34,424 bases of DNA, taken from positions 1 to 34,424 of the forward strand of contig NZ_JADEWL010000070.1 of NCBI RefSeq assembly GCF_015207665.1. Reading direction: 5' to 3'. Below the pieces are notes generated by a model. That model was not told where the DNA came from. It saw only the letters and a list, made by a program, of their open reading frames with translations, and did not search any database. The position numbers and the translations under genes are program-made. Shown piece after piece: positions 33,399 to 34,424 of this stretch (the stretch's first letter is position 1; every line of letters begins with the position of its first letter). Source of the DNA: Plectonema cf. radiosum LEGE 06105. Its GTDB lineage: Bacteria; Cyanobacteriota; Cyanobacteriia; Cyanobacteriales; Nostocaceae.

Positions 33399-34307
33399 TT
33401 ACGGAATCGCTACCACTCGTAACAAACGTTCCATAATACTTTGCGCTCTTCTTCCTCCTACAGGAATCAAACGATGACTCAAAACATGAGGAGCGATAAA
33501 TTTCACGTCATCGGGAATTGCATAATCCCGTCCGCAAAGATACGCAAAGGCTTGAGTAGCGCGGTGTAATGCTACAGTACCCCTCGGACTAATACCGAGA
33601 GTAATTTCCTCATCGCATCTCGTCGCCCGTACCAAGTCAAGCATATATTGCTGCAACGAACTTTCTACCTTAATTCCAGCACAAATTCGCTGTAATTCTT
33701 CCACTTCTGCTAAGGTGATGCAAGGTTGTAATTCAGTAAATTTACTGCTAGTCTGGAGTCGTTGTAGTAATTGCAACTCTTCTTGTTCCGTTGGATAACC
33801 CAAGCTCAAGGACAACATAAATCTATCCATTTGCGCTTCCGGTAAAGGGAAAGTACCTTGATATTCAACCGGGTTTTGAGTAGCGATGACAAAAAACGGT
33901 GCGGGAACAGTACGAGAGACACCATCAACTGTGACTTGACCTTCTTCCATCACTTCTAGCAAAGCCGATTGAGTCCGGGGTGTAGCGCGGTTGATTTCGT
34001 CTGCTAACATCACGTTGGCAAAAATGCAACCTTCGAGAAAAGTAAATTCACCAGTTTTGGGGTTCCAAATGTTTGTACCCGTAATATCAGTCGGTAGTAA
34101 GTCAGGTGTGCATTGTAGCCTTTGAAACTTTCCATCAATAGAACGAGCCAAAGATTTCGCTAGTAGCGTCTTACCCACTCCGGGAACGTCTTCAAGCAAA
34201 GCGTGTCCCCCACCCAACAAAGCAACCAACACCAAGCGGATAGCTTCAGATTTACCAACAATGGTACGAGCTAGATTTTGTGTCAGAGCGTCAATTTTAT
34301 CTCTCAT
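33399..34307 (-). CDS. MoxR-family AAA ATPase
   Basis: From the ATG at 34307 the protein has 302 residues (MRDKIDALTQNLARTIVG at the start). A TTG at 34331, inside a heptamer array, would add eight residues and is rejected. The AAA module has Walker A EDVPGVGKTLLAKSL, Walker B VMLADEINRA, sensor-1 VIATQNPVE and the arginine-containing PLPEAQMDRFML block. The C-terminal lid contains GISPRGTVALHRATQAFA, which is diagnostic of the MoxR/RavA group. MoxR proteins act as chaperones that activate partner enzymes and usually pair with a VWA/DUF58 protein, which would be expected downstream on the minus strand. None is found there in this window; the downstream region is a palindrome and a convergent gene. 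Confidence 0.93.
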   Translation of the reverse strand: MRDKIDALTQNLARTIVGKSEAIRLVLVALLGGGHALLEDVPGVGKTLLAKSLARSIDGKFQRLQCTPDLLPTDITGTNIWNPKTGEFTFLEGCIFANVMLADEINRATPRTQSALLEVMEEGQVTVDGVSRTVPAPFFVIATQNPVEYQGTFPLPEAQMDRFMLSLSLGYPTEQEELQLLQRLQTSSKFTELQPCITLAEVEELQRICAGIKVESSLQQYMLDLVRATRCDEEITLGISPRGTVALHRATQAFAYLCGRDYAIPDDVKFIAPHVLSHRLIPVGGRRAQSIMERLLRVVAIP

Positions 34308-34318
34308 GCACCAAATAA

Positions 34319-34387
34319 GGTTAAAGGTCAAAGGTTAAAGGTTAAAGGTTAGAGGTTAAAGGTTAGAGGTTAAAGGTTAAAGGTCAA
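34319..34387. repeat. STRR heptamer array (AAAGGTT/AGAGGTT)n upstream of the MoxR gene
   Basis: About ten copies of a 7-bp unit AAAGGTT alternate with AGAGGTT and AAAGGTC variants. It starts 12 bp upstream of the MoxR ATG and forms its leader. The same unit occurs at 32012-32052. Confidence 0.92.
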
Positions 34388-34424
34388 AACTCATAACTCC
34401 GGTGGTACTAACTCCTCTCCCCAT

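Overview
The window looks like a chromosomal segment of a filamentous, probably heterocystous (Nostocales-type) cyanobacterium. The evidence is low G+C content, more than a dozen copies of the cyanobacterial octamer GCGATCGC (HIP1) across many genes, arrays of heptanucleotide tandem repeats (STRRs) in spacers, and a gene content rich in cyanobacterial signalling types: a CHASE2-Ser/Thr kinase, a giant Ser/Thr-kinase/AAA/GAF/PAS/histidine-kinase hybrid, an SDR-CIA30 fusion and a Uma2 protein. No rRNA, tRNA, CRISPR, transposase or phage gene was found. The assignment is inference from sequence style, not from a marker gene.

Layout. 1-2.7 kb: glmU (UDP-GlcNAc synthesis) behind an REC/HD-GYP response regulator, both on the minus strand. 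3.3-5.0 kb: a divergent pair, an MnmD-type tRNA methyltransferase and an SseA-like sulfurtransferase. 5.0-10.8 kb: the most interesting block, with an outer-membrane beta-barrel protein, a secreted FecR-domain protein with a long Pro-rich repeat stalk, and a membrane CHASE2-Ser/Thr kinase; together they could span the envelope. 10.85-11.9 kb: about 1 kb without a recognisable gene but with a terminator-like hairpin. 11.9-14.1 kb: a NYN-domain putative nuclease and leuA. 14.1-14.3 kb: a MITE-like palindromic element. 14.3-17.6 kb: a MocR-type regulator and a B12-binding radical SAM enzyme. 17.9-18.1 kb: a 49-residue Cys-rich mini-protein. 18.1-23.9 kb: the 1926-residue hybrid kinase. 23.9-24.6 kb: a gene remnant and a cluster of four palindromes. 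24.6-27.7 kb: a same-strand series of MOSC (mARC/YcbX-like), GNAT, FMN split-barrel and BASS-family transporter genes. 27.75-31.1 kb: minus-strand Uma2, ferritin-like diiron protein, coiled-coil membrane protein and SDR-CIA30 fusion. 31.5-33.0 kb: a HugZ/HutZ-like haem-utilisation protein and an alpha/beta hydrolase. 33.4-34.3 kb: a MoxR-type AAA ATPase.

Most genes are housekeeping or single regulators and do not form a pathway together. Functional links are suggested only for the barrel/FecR/CHASE2-kinase block and weakly for the Uma2/ferritin-like pair. Repeats are a strong theme: STRRs sit at gene edges, a palindrome family with core ACCCGACTTCT recurs three times, and one transporter gene appears to carry a short in-frame insert resembling a dispersed repeat.
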